A DNA stretch of 62,174 nucleotides. Source: an uncultured Burkholderiales bacterium. GTDB taxonomy: Bacteria; Pseudomonadota; Gammaproteobacteria; Burkholderiales; Burkholderiaceae_C. Position numbers and translations under genes: made by a program. The stretch is taken from assembly GCA_945952065.1 (NCBI GenBank), contig CAMFGY010000031.1:1-62174 (forward strand). The letters run 5' to 3'. Under the pieces are notes generated by a model. It saw only the letters and a program-made list of their open reading frames with translations, did not search any database and was not told where the DNA came from. Within the stretch, counting starts at the first letter, position 1. The number at the start of each line of letters is the position of its first letter. Positions 17,702-26,062 of the stretch are shown in pieces.

Positions 17702-18786
17702 TCGATCCCGCCCTTCACCTTGTGTTGCGCCCGGTGGCGCTCGCCGATCTGCCGGCTTTGGAGCGCATGGCTGCGGCCAGTGCGCATGGCATCAGCTCAT
17801 TGCCCAATGACAGTCAAAAGCTGCGGGTTCGCATCGAGCGTTCTCTGCAAGCCTTTGGCAGTCTGGATGACGCCAGTGGCGAGGAGACCTATCTTTTTGT
17901 CTTGGAAGATCGGGGTCGTGGCGAGGTGGTGGGCTGCAGCGGCATTGCCGCCAGCGCCGGCTTTCACGACCGCTTCTACAGCTATCGCAATGAGTTCGTG
18001 GTGCATGCCAGCGCGGCATTGGGCGTGAGCCAGCGCATGCACACCCTGCATCTGTGCCACGACTTGACCGGCTACACCCTGCTGACCTCTTTTTACATCG
18101 CCCCCGACTATGCCCAGGGCCTGGCTCCTCAGCTGCTGTCCAGGGCGCGCCTGTTGTTCATCTCGCAATACGCGGAGCGCTTCAATGAGCGCATCGCGGC
18201 CGAGAATCCCGGCTTGGCCGATGAAGACGGGCAAAGCCCGTTTTGGGATGCGGTGGGCCGGCGCTTTTTTGCGATGGACTATCCCCAGGCCGAGCAGGTG
18301 ACCGGTGGTCGCAGCAAGGCCTTTATTGCCGATTTGATGCCCCATTCCCCCATCTACGTGCCCTTGCTGCCGGAGCCCGCGCAGTTTGCGATTGGTCAGC
18401 TGCACCCGGTGGGCGAGCTGCCCTTCGCCATGCTGCAAGACGAAGGGTTTGATGCCGACACCTATATCGACATCTTTGATGGCGGCCCCACTGTAGAGGC
18501 CAGCTTGGGGCTGCTGCGCAGTGTGCGCCAGGCGCGGCCCTTGCGATGGATGGAGGGGCGGCACGAGGAGGCCGGGCAAGACCTGGGCCCGATGGTTTGG
18601 CATATCGCCGTCAATGCCGACCGTTCGGGCTTTCGAGCGGTGCTGCTGAGCTTGCCGCTGCGGGCGCAAAGCTTGTCGCTTGCGCATGAAGTGGTGGCGC
18701 GGCTCGGGGGCGCTCAGCGTCTTGGGCCCCACAGTCTTTGGGTGAGCCCCTTGGCAGAGGCGGCGCAGGCAGGAGCTGAGGCATGA
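17698..18786 (+). CDS. astA: Arginine N-succinyltransferase, AstA family
   Basis: AstA transfers succinate from succinyl-CoA to the alpha-amino group of arginine (or ornithine), the first step of the ammonia-producing AST pathway. The 362-residue product shows family blocks: LRPVALADLPALERMA near the start, SLPNDSQKLRVRIERS, HLCHDLTGYTLLTSFYI, QSPFWDAVGRRFF, KAFIADLMPHSPIYVPLLP and DTYIDIFDGGPTVEA. The start at 17698 overlaps the regulator stop as ATGA, and its own end overlaps the next gene the same way, so translation is probably coupled. No astB, astC, astD or clear astE is adjacent, so later steps must be encoded elsewhere. Confidence 0.9.
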   Translation: MIDPALHLVLRPVALADLPALERMAAASAHGISSLPNDSQKLRVRIERSLQAFGSLDDASGEETYLFVLEDRGRGEVVGCSGIAASAGFHDRFYSYRNEFVVHASAALGVSQRMHTLHLCHDLTGYTLLTSFYIAPDYAQGLAPQLLSRARLLFISQYAERFNERIAAENPGLADEDGQSPFWDAVGRRFFAMDYPQAEQVTGGRSKAFIADLMPHSPIYVPLLPEPAQFAIGQLHPVGELPFAMLQDEGFDADTYIDIFDGGPTVEASLGLLRSVRQARPLRWMEGRHEEAGQDLGPMVWHIAVNADRSGFRAVLLSLPLRAQSLSLAHEVVARLGGAQRLGPHSLWVSPLAEAAQAGAEA

Positions 18787-19640
18787 GCGAGCCGCATGTG
18801 AGTGTCGGGGCCCAGGCGGATGGGCATGAGGGGGCAGCTCGTTACAAGCTGCGGGCTTGGCATGCCCAGGAGTTGGCTCAGCTGCAAGGCTGGCGCAACC
18901 AACTTGGTGTGGCCTTGGCTGGCGCCATGGCGGCGCCGGCCCAGGACGCTGCGGAGCAGGGCTTGGCGCCAGCAGTCGAGGGCGAGTGGTTGGTGCTGGC
19001 TGAAGTCACCACAGATCAGCCTCAAGCCTGTTTGCGCTTGGTGCCCAAGCTGGGGCTGAGCATGCCGCGCTACAGCTTTCATCTGGGGCGGGTGGTCCAT
19101 GCCGCTGCAGAGTTGGCCTTGTTCCGCGCGCAGTCGACCTTGATGCTGGGCAATGACCACACCGGCGAGAGCGAGTTGGCCGACTTGGCTTGCGCGCCTG
19201 GGGTCGATGCTCAGATGCAAGTGGCGCTCTTGCAGCAGCTGATCGAGATCGCAAGGCAAAGAATTCTTTCGACCCCCGGTGTTTGGGGCGAGCGCCTGAT
19301 CGTCGAGTTGGCCGGGCCGCGCGACCCGCTCAGCGGCGCCTCCCCGTTTTGGCAAGGTTTGGGCGCGCATTTCTATGCCGGAGACCCTGAAGTGGCGCAA
19401 GCGCGCTGGGGGGCCGCCTGGCGCAGCCATTTGGCCGCGCTGCTGCCGCGGCAAACGGTGTATCTGTCGTTCTTGAGCGAGGCCGCCCAAGCCGCAGTGG
19501 GCCAGCTTGGCCCGGCCGCTCAGGTGGCCGCGCAAGCCCTGGCGGCCCAAGGCTTTGGCCCCTCTCGGCACATCGCCATCGATGATGGCGGGCCGATTTG
19601 GGAACTGCGTTTGCCGCCGCAGGCGATCACCAGATCTTGA
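18783..19640 (+). CDS. Divergent AstA-like subunit
   Basis: This 285-residue protein is a shortened, diverged relative of the preceding AstA. It keeps YSFHLGRVVHAAAELAL, TLMLGNDHTGESELADL, ASPFWQGLGAHFY and IAIDDGGP, but lacks much of the N-terminal domain and the usual FIAELMP block (here HLAALLPRQTVYLS). Pseudomonas has a two-subunit enzyme, AruF-AruG, made of related chains, so this is probably the second subunit of a heteromeric arginine/ornithine succinyltransferase. The ATGA overlap with astA supports one complex. Its last 14 bases overlap the convergent M13 peptidase gene. Confidence 0.78.
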   Translation: MSEPHVSVGAQADGHEGAARYKLRAWHAQELAQLQGWRNQLGVALAGAMAAPAQDAAEQGLAPAVEGEWLVLAEVTTDQPQACLRLVPKLGLSMPRYSFHLGRVVHAAAELALFRAQSTLMLGNDHTGESELADLACAPGVDAQMQVALLQQLIEIARQRILSTPGVWGERLIVELAGPRDPLSGASPFWQGLGAHFYAGDPEVAQARWGAAWRSHLAALLPRQTVYLSFLSEAAQAAVGQLGPAAQVAAQALAAQGFGPSRHIAIDDGGPIWELRLPPQAITRS

Positions 19641-21654
19641 TGCGTTCGCCAGCCGGCTTGAACATTTTGTCGCCGGCTTGGGTCTCAAAGGCTTGGTGGA
19701 AGCCATCGTGATTGATGGCCGTGCCATTGGCGCGGAATTCACCCGGTGAATGCGGATCGGTGGTCAGCATCTGCAGGGCCCGTTCTTCGCGGGATTTCTC
19801 GCGCCACACTTGCGAGAAGCCCAGGAAGAAACGTTGCTCGCCGGTGTAGCCCCCAATCAGCGCTGAAGGCTTGCCGTTCAACGAGCGTTGATAGGCCTTG
19901 TAGGCGATTTGCAGGCCCGACAGGTCGGCGATGTTTTCGCCCAGCGTCAGCTTGCCATTGAGCGTCTTGCCCGGAATGGGCTCGTAGGCTCCGTACTGCG
20001 CCACCAGGCGATCCGCAATGGCTTCAAAGGCCTTTCGGTCGGCCGGCGTCCACCAATTGCGCAGCACGCCGTTGCCGTCGTATTGGCTGCCCTTGTCATC
20101 AAAGCCATGGCTGATCTCATGGCCGATCACCGCGCCGATGGCGCCGTAATTGACCGCATCATCGGCATTCATGTCGAAGAAGGGCGGCTGCAGAATCGCC
20201 GCCGGGAACACGATCTCGTTGTTGAAAGGGCTGTAATAGGCGTTCACGGTTTGTGGTGTCAGCCACCATTCGGCGCGGTCCACCGGCTTGCCGGCCTTGG
20301 CGACCATGCGTGCCCATTGGAAGCTGCCTGAACGCTCGGCATTGCCAAAGGCGTCGCCCGCGCGCACCTCCAGCTTGCTGTAGTCGCGCCACTTCTCGGG
20401 GTAGCCAATCTTGGTGACGTACTTGGACAGCTTGTCTTGCGCCTCGGCCTTGGTGGGGGCGCTCATCCAGTCCAGGCTGTCGATGGAGTCTTTGTAGGCC
20501 GCCATCAAGTGGTTCACCAGGGTCTGCATGCGCGCTTTGTAGGCCGGCGGGAAGTGTCTGGCCACATAGAGTTCGCCCAGCGCTTCACCCAGGGCTGCAT
20601 TGGTTTCGGCCGTGGCCTTTTGCCAGCGCGGCAATTCCGCTTTGGCGCCCGTCAAGGCCTGACCTTGAAAAGCAAACTTGGCCTCGCGCAAAGGCGAGGG
20701 CAGGACTTCGGCGAAGGTGCTCAGGGCATGCAGGCTCAGGTAGAGCTGCCAGTCTTGCAGCGGCTCTTGCGCCAGCAGCTGAGCGATCGCCGCGATGGCA
20801 CTGGGCTGCGACACCGTGATGCGGGGGGTGTCGCCCAGCCCCGCGTTTTTCATGAAGCCCGCCCAGTCAAATGACGGCGCCATGGTGGCCAATTCTGCGG
20901 GGCTCATGGGGTTGTAGGTCTTGACCGGGTCGCGGTTGTCGACCTTGTCCCATTGCACCGTGGCGATGCGTTCTTCCAGGGCCATCACCTGGCGGGCAGC
21001 TGCATCGGGGTCTTTGTGGCCCAGTTGGCTGGCGAGCGAGCTCAGATAGCCGAGATAGGCCTGACGCGCTTTGCTCATGCGCGCGTCGTCCTTTTTCAGG
21101 TAGTAGTCGCGGTCCGGCAAACCCAGGCCGCTTTGAGTCATGCGAACCCCGTTGATCGTGGGCGTTTTGGCGTCGGCCATCACGAAAACCCGCAGCGGTG
21201 AGTTGCTACGCATGGGATTGGCGCCCAACCAGGCCGCCAATTCGGCTTTGGACTTGATGGCTTGAATGCTGGCCAGCAGCGGCTGAATCGGGGCCAGGCC
21301 CAGCTTGTCGATGCGGCTTGTGTCCAGATAGCTGCCGTAGAAGTCTGCGATTTTTTGCGCCTTGCTGCCGGCGATCTGCGGCTTGGCGGCGAGCTCGTCG
21401 ATCAATTGGCGCACATGGGCGTCAGACTGATCGCGCAACAGCTCAAAGCTGCCATAACGCGATTTGTCAGCGGGTATTTCGGTGCGTGCGATCCAAGCGC
21501 CGTTGACGGTTTTGAACAAATCATCTTGAACCCGCACTTGCTTGTCGAAGCCCGCCAGATCCAATCCCGTTTGGGCGGTAGGCGCGGCTGCTTGGCTGCC
21601 GCAGGCGAGCTGGACGAGCAGAGCCAGCGCAGAAATTTTGTGGACGGCGCGCAT
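19627..21654 (-). CDS. Exported M13 family metallopeptidase 1
   Basis: M13 (neprilysin/PepO-type) enzymes are zinc endopeptidases that cut short peptides. The 675-residue product carries HEISH with His512, Glu513 and His516, and the third ligand Glu573 in GENIADLSG, plus the conserved NAYY near 472 and a C-terminal Trp. The N-terminal hydrophobic stretch ending LVQLACGSQAAA is a signal peptide; a Cys in QLAC could be lipidated but the motif is weak. The ATG at 21654 gives a cleaner signal than the ATG at 21675. Its stop lies inside the convergent AstA-like gene. Location beside the cyanophycin block suggests a role in extracellular peptide scavenging. Confidence 0.92.
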   Translation of the reverse strand: MRAVHKISALALLVQLACGSQAAAPTAQTGLDLAGFDKQVRVQDDLFKTVNGAWIARTEIPADKSRYGSFELLRDQSDAHVRQLIDELAAKPQIAGSKAQKIADFYGSYLDTSRIDKLGLAPIQPLLASIQAIKSKAELAAWLGANPMRSNSPLRVFVMADAKTPTINGVRMTQSGLGLPDRDYYLKKDDARMSKARQAYLGYLSSLASQLGHKDPDAAARQVMALEERIATVQWDKVDNRDPVKTYNPMSPAELATMAPSFDWAGFMKNAGLGDTPRITVSQPSAIAAIAQLLAQEPLQDWQLYLSLHALSTFAEVLPSPLREAKFAFQGQALTGAKAELPRWQKATAETNAALGEALGELYVARHFPPAYKARMQTLVNHLMAAYKDSIDSLDWMSAPTKAEAQDKLSKYVTKIGYPEKWRDYSKLEVRAGDAFGNAERSGSFQWARMVAKAGKPVDRAEWWLTPQTVNAYYSPFNNEIVFPAAILQPPFFDMNADDAVNYGAIGAVIGHEISHGFDDKGSQYDGNGVLRNWWTPADRKAFEAIADRLVAQYGAYEPIPGKTLNGKLTLGENIADLSGLQIAYKAYQRSLNGKPSALIGGYTGEQRFFLGFSQVWREKSREERALQMLTTDPHSPGEFRANGTAINHDGFHQAFETQAGDKMFKPAGERIKIW

Positions 21655-21689
21655 GAGGGCAGGTCTTTCTTGCATCAGGGGTGAGTAGA

Positions 21690-21725
21690 CAAAAAACAGG
21701 CGATGCGCTCGTGACGCATCGCCTG
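21690..21725 (-). terminator. Intrinsic terminator after M13 peptidase 2
   Basis: Read on the minus strand, an 11-bp stem (21725-21715 with 21707-21697) around a seven-base loop is followed by six T's (21696-21691). It follows the M13 peptidase 2 stop by about 40 bases and ends only 36 bases before the M13 peptidase 1 start, so the two genes are either separately promoted or joined by read-through. Confidence 0.88.
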
Positions 21726-21764
21726 CAGGGGAAGGAGGAAACCTTCAGTCCGCGAACCGGGCGA

Positions 21765-23828
21765 TCACCAAATACGGATGCGCTCTTCGCGGGGCTTGTA
21801 GAGCTTGTCGCCGGGCTTGGTGCCAAAGGCTTGGTGGAAGGCGTCATGGTTGACCACACCGCCATTGGCCCGGAATTCGCCGGGTGAGTGTGGATCTGCC
21901 GTGAGTTGTTGCAGCAACTGTTGCTCGCGGACTTTTTCGCGCCAGATCTGGCCAAAGCCCAGGAAGAAGCGTTGCTCGCCGGTATAGCCGGCTTGCACCG
22001 GCGCGGGCTTGCCGCCCAGCGAGCGCTGGTAGGCCTTGTAGGCGATTTGCAGGCCTGACAAATCAGCGATGTTTTCACCCAAGGTGAGCTTGCCGTTGAC
22101 GTTCTTGCCGGGCAAGGCCTGGTAGGCGTCAAACTGTGCTGCCAAGCGCTCGCCGAGTGCGGCAAAGGCTTTGGCGTCAGATTCGCTCCACCAATTGCGC
22201 AACATGCCGTCACCATCGTACTGGGCGCCTTGGTCGTCAAAACCATGGCTGATTTCGTGGCCGATCACCGCGCCGATGCCACCGTAGTTGACGGCATCAT
22301 CGGCATTCAAATCAAAGAAGGGCGGCTGCAAAATCGCCGCCGGGAACACGATTTCATTGACGGTTTCGTCGTAATAGGCGTTGACGGTTTGGGGCGTCAT
22401 GCCCCACTCGCTGCGGTCCACCGGCTGGCCGGCTTTGGCGACCTCGCGCGCCCAAGCAAACTGCGAAGCGCGCAGGCGGTTGCCCAGGGCGTCACCCGAT
22501 TTGATTTGCAGCGCGCTGTAGTCGCGCCATTTGTCCGGGTAGCCGATCTTGACGGTGTATTTGGAGAGCTTTTCCTGCGCGGCGGCTTGGGTGGCAGGGC
22601 TCATCCAACTCAGACCCTGGATGGACTCTTTGAACGCGGCCATCAGATTGGCCACCAACTCTTGCATGCGGGCCTTGTGGGCGGGGGTGAAATGCTCGGC
22701 CACATAGAGCTTGCCGATGGCTTCGCCCAAGGCCTCATTGACTTCCGCCGTGCCTTCTTGCCAGCGGGGCAGCGGGGTTTGGGTGCCGCGCATCGCCTTG
22801 CCATGGAAGGCAAAGCTGGCTTCACGAAAAGCCTTGGGCAAGACCTTGGCGTGGGCATTCAAGGTGTGCAGCTTGGCGTAGAGCTTCCAGTCGTCCAAGG
22901 GCGCGTCGGCCAGCAGCTTGGCGATGCCGGTGACGGCGCTGGGCTGAGTGACCGAGAGCTTGTCGATTTTGCTCAGTTGCGCGGCGGCAAAGAAGCTGGC
23001 CCAGTCAAAGCCCGGCGCCAGCGTGGCCAGCTCGGCGGGCGTCATGGGGTTGTAGGTCTTTTGCACATCGCGATTGGCGACGGCGTCCCAATGCTGTTGG
23101 GCTATTTGCTGCTCCAGCGCCATCACACGCTTGGCCGCTTCGGTCGGTTTGGCTTCGCCGCTGAGCCGGGCCAGGCGACTCAGGTACTGCAGATAGTCCG
23201 CGCGAGCCTTGGCCATGCGGGGATCGCTGCGATTGACGAAGTAGTCACGCTCGGGCAGCCCCAATCCGCCTTGAATCGCGCGGACCCGGTTCACCAGCGG
23301 CTCTTTGGCGTCGGGGGCGACATACAGATTGACCGGGGTGTCCAAGGCCCCTTGTTGGCGACCCAGCCAGCTGGCGAGCTGCTGCCGGTCGGCAATCGCG
23401 TCGATGGCCTGCAATTGCGGCCGCAACACCTTCAGGCCCGCCCGGTCAATGGCGGCAGTGTCCATAAAGCTGGCGTAGAAGCTGCCAATCTTTTGTTCAT
23501 TGCTGCCTTCGGCTTGAGGCTTGGATGCCAGCCCTTCCACGATGGCGCGGACATGCGCATCGGATTGGTCGCGCAGAATCTCAAAGCTGCCATGCGAGCC
23601 CTTGGAGGCGGGAATTTGCGCCCGCTTCAACCAGCCGCCATTGGTGGCACGGAACAAATCGTCTTGCACCCGCACAGTGGGGTCGTAATGGCTCAGGTCC
23701 AGACCCGGCGCTGCTGCGCTGCCCTGGCTGGGCTGGGCTTGCGGCGCGGCAATTGGGGCCGTGGCCGCATGAGTCAGGCCTGCCCATTGAAGCAGCAGGG
23801 CCAGGGTACAAAGTTTGAATGAATTCAT
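21765..23828 (-). CDS. Exported M13 family metallopeptidase 2
   Basis: This 687-residue paralogue of M13 peptidase 1 is similar over its full length. HEISH lies at 524-528, GENIADLSG supplies the third zinc ligand near Glu585, NAYY is kept, and the chain ends in Ile-Trp. The signal peptide MNSFKLCTLALLLQWAGLTHA is followed by a Gln/Pro/Ala-rich linker. The start at 23828 begins that signal; an upstream frame to 23918 would add an unlikely basic extension. The two M13 genes are a tandem duplication, matching the paired receptors, cyanophycinases and AstA genes in this block. Confidence 0.92.
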   Translation of the reverse strand: MNSFKLCTLALLLQWAGLTHAATAPIAAPQAQPSQGSAAAPGLDLSHYDPTVRVQDDLFRATNGGWLKRAQIPASKGSHGSFEILRDQSDAHVRAIVEGLASKPQAEGSNEQKIGSFYASFMDTAAIDRAGLKVLRPQLQAIDAIADRQQLASWLGRQQGALDTPVNLYVAPDAKEPLVNRVRAIQGGLGLPERDYFVNRSDPRMAKARADYLQYLSRLARLSGEAKPTEAAKRVMALEQQIAQQHWDAVANRDVQKTYNPMTPAELATLAPGFDWASFFAAAQLSKIDKLSVTQPSAVTGIAKLLADAPLDDWKLYAKLHTLNAHAKVLPKAFREASFAFHGKAMRGTQTPLPRWQEGTAEVNEALGEAIGKLYVAEHFTPAHKARMQELVANLMAAFKESIQGLSWMSPATQAAAQEKLSKYTVKIGYPDKWRDYSALQIKSGDALGNRLRASQFAWAREVAKAGQPVDRSEWGMTPQTVNAYYDETVNEIVFPAAILQPPFFDLNADDAVNYGGIGAVIGHEISHGFDDQGAQYDGDGMLRNWWSESDAKAFAALGERLAAQFDAYQALPGKNVNGKLTLGENIADLSGLQIAYKAYQRSLGGKPAPVQAGYTGEQRFFLGFGQIWREKVREQQLLQQLTADPHSPGEFRANGGVVNHDAFHQAFGTKPGDKLYKPREERIRIW

Positions 23829-24040
23829 GGCGCGTGGGTTTTGAATGGGTCTCTCGGAACCCGCAAGTTTGGGGCGCAAGCCTATCTGCCAGGGGCGGGC
23901 GTGTCTAAAGTCAGGCACCGGGGCTTTCCCGAATTATCCAGGCACTTTTTTGCAACATCGGTTCGCATGACTTCTGCGATCAGGCCCTGCTGAGAGGGGC
24001 CATCAAGGCTATGCTGCGGTTCATCCAAATGGAGCAGGGA

Positions 24041-25195
24041 ATGGCGTCAGTCGAAGCTGCGTCTGAGGGCGTTGCGCAACACCTTGGCAAGGGCGTGCCC
24101 TCGCTGTGCACGGCACGCGAGCCCGACGGTCGCGATGTGGTGCGCCTTTCGGGTGATTGGAGTCTGTTGCCCTTGCGCGCGCATTTTGATGTGTTGGCTG
24201 AGCAAGCTGCGAGTCTGGCGCCCAAGGTCGAGCGCTGGGACTTGAGTGCCTTGGAGCGTTTGGACAATGCCGGGGCTTTGTTGCTTTGGGGGGCCTGGGG
24301 CAAAAAGCTGCCTGGGGATATGGTTTGGCGCCCTGAGCATGAAGTCATGTTCACCAAATTGCAGCTGCCGGTGCCGCCGCGTCGCCCCCCTCGGCGCTTG
24401 TCGCCAGGTGTGGATGCCTTGGGGCGCGACCTGCTCTTGCTGGCCGACCACTTGCTCAGCGCCCTGCGTTTGTTGGGGCAGTTGGTGCTGGACTGCAAGT
24501 ACCTGTTGCGCCATCCGGGCTTGATTGCCTGGCGAGACACTTCCGCCCACATCTACCGGGCCGGGGCCCAGGCCTTGGGCATCACCGCCTTGGTGGGTTT
24601 TTTGGTGGGCGTGACCCTGTCTTACCTGACTTCTCGGCAGTTGCGAATTTTTGGTGCCGATGTTTATGTCATCAATATCTTGGGTCTGAGTGTCTGGCGT
24701 GAGCTTGGGCCCTTGCTGGCGGCGATTTTGGTGGCGGGGCGCAGCGGTTCCTCGATGACGGCGCAACTGGGGGTGATGCGTGTGACGCAGGAGCTGGACG
24801 CCTTGTCGGTGATGGGCATCTCGCACACCATTCGCTTGGTGCTGCCCAAGATGGCCGCTTTATCGCTGGCCATGCCCATGGTGGCTTTGTGGACCAGCGG
24901 CATGATTTTGGCGGGCGGCATGGTGGCGGCGCATGCCACCCTGGGCTTGGAGTATCAGCAGTTCATTGACGGCATTCCGGCCGTGGTGCCCGAAGCCAAT
25001 TTGTGGTTGGGTCTGGGCAAGGCGCATGTCTTCGGTCTGTTGATCGCTTTTGTGGCCTGCCATTTCGGCCTGCGCATCAAGCCCAATAGCGAGAGCTTGG
25101 CCATCGGTACCACCAGTTCGGTGGTCAGCTCGATCACGGTGGTCATCATCGCGGATGCCTTGTTCGCCATCGTCTTTCAGGAACTGGGCATCTGA
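24041..25195 (+). CDS. STAS-MlaE fused lipid ABC transporter permease
   Basis: This 384-residue inner-membrane protein joins an N-terminal STAS domain (about 15-95, with WDLSALERLDNAGALLLW) to an MlaE-type permease (about 145-384, with ELGPLLAAILVAGRSGSSMTAQ and a run of membrane segments). MlaE permeases form the core of Mce-type lipid transporters between inner and outer membranes. In the classic Mla system the STAS protein MlaB is separate, whereas here it is fused. The ATG at 24041 is preferred because GGAG lies six bases upstream; an ATG at 24011 would add ten residues. The ATPase gene starts immediately after its stop, so this heads a four-gene operon. Confidence 0.9.
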   Translation: MASVEAASEGVAQHLGKGVPSLCTAREPDGRDVVRLSGDWSLLPLRAHFDVLAEQAASLAPKVERWDLSALERLDNAGALLLWGAWGKKLPGDMVWRPEHEVMFTKLQLPVPPRRPPRRLSPGVDALGRDLLLLADHLLSALRLLGQLVLDCKYLLRHPGLIAWRDTSAHIYRAGAQALGITALVGFLVGVTLSYLTSRQLRIFGADVYVINILGLSVWRELGPLLAAILVAGRSGSSMTAQLGVMRVTQELDALSVMGISHTIRLVLPKMAALSLAMPMVALWTSGMILAGGMVAAHATLGLEYQQFIDGIPAVVPEANLWLGLGKAHVFGLLIAFVACHFGLRIKPNSESLAIGTTSSVVSSITVVIIADALFAIVFQELGI

Positions 25196-26050
25196 ATGGG
25201 CGCGCTGCTCAATGGCGGGGGTGATGCCGCGGTGATTGATGTGCAACAGGTCACCACGGTGTTGGGCCGCGCAGTCATTCATCGTGACCTGAGTTTGCAG
25301 GTGAGGGCGGGCGAGGTCTTGGCCATCATTGGCGGTTCAGGCAGCGGCAAGACCACCTTGCTGCGCCTGATGTTGGGGCTGCTGCAGCCCGCCGCAGGCA
25401 GCGTGAGAATCTTCGGCCAGCCTTTGAGTGACAGTGACGCCAAAGCCTTGGCCGAGGTGCGCAATCGCTGGGGTGTGTTGTTTCAGCAAGGCGCACTGTT
25501 TTCGGCCCTCAGTGTTTTTGACAATATCGCCTTGCCCTTGCGCGAGTTGAAGGCCGTGCCCAAGCGCCTGCTCAGTGATCTGGTGATGTTGAAGCTGCAC
25601 CAAGTGGGGCTGAGTGCGGCCGATGGATTGAAGATGCCGGCCGAGTTGTCCGGTGGCATGATCAAGCGCGTGGCGCTGGCGCGAGCCTTGATCATGGACC
25701 CGACGCTGCTGTTCCTGGACGAGCCCACCGCGGGCTTGGACCCTGCCAGCAGCAAGCGCTTTGTCAATTTGATCGAAGACTTGCGCAGCGAAATGAAGCT
25801 GACCGTGGTGATGGTGACGCATGATGTGGATACCTTGTTTGCGCTGGCCGACCGGGTGGCGGTCCTGGCGGACCGGCATCTCGTGACCGTTGCCAGCTTG
25901 CAAGAAGTGGTGCGACAGCCGCATCCTTTCATTCAAGAGTTTTTCCTCGGCCATTTGGACGAATGCGAGGAGGAACACATCCGCAAGTACCGCGCCAGTT
26001 TGCGCAACTCGCCCGCCGCTCACCGCGCCGAGCCCGGGCCGCGCTCTTGA
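25196..26050 (+). CDS. Lipid ABC transporter ATP-binding protein (MlaF-like)
   Basis: The 284-residue cytoplasmic ATPase has Walker A GGSGSGKTT near 46-54, the signature LSGGMIKRVALARAL near 150, Walker B LLFLDEPTAGLDP near 172 and the switch histidine in VTHDVD. LSGGM rather than LSGGQ is typical of MlaF-like proteins. Its ATG directly follows the permease TGA. It powers the MlaE-type permease. The C-terminal 25 residues are rich in charged and small residues. Confidence 0.93.
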   Translation: MGALLNGGGDAAVIDVQQVTTVLGRAVIHRDLSLQVRAGEVLAIIGGSGSGKTTLLRLMLGLLQPAAGSVRIFGQPLSDSDAKALAEVRNRWGVLFQQGALFSALSVFDNIALPLRELKAVPKRLLSDLVMLKLHQVGLSAADGLKMPAELSGGMIKRVALARALIMDPTLLFLDEPTAGLDPASSKRFVNLIEDLRSEMKLTVVMVTHDVDTLFALADRVAVLADRHLVTVASLQEVVRQPHPFIQEFFLGHLDECEEEHIRKYRASLRNSPAAHRAEPGPRS

Positions 26051-26062
26051 GGAGTTCGCTGT

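Noticed and set aside
22230-23822. 530-codon plus-strand frame opposite M13 peptidase 2
   Set aside because: It is antisense to a complete peptidase with an intact zinc site; the composition is that of a shadow frame.
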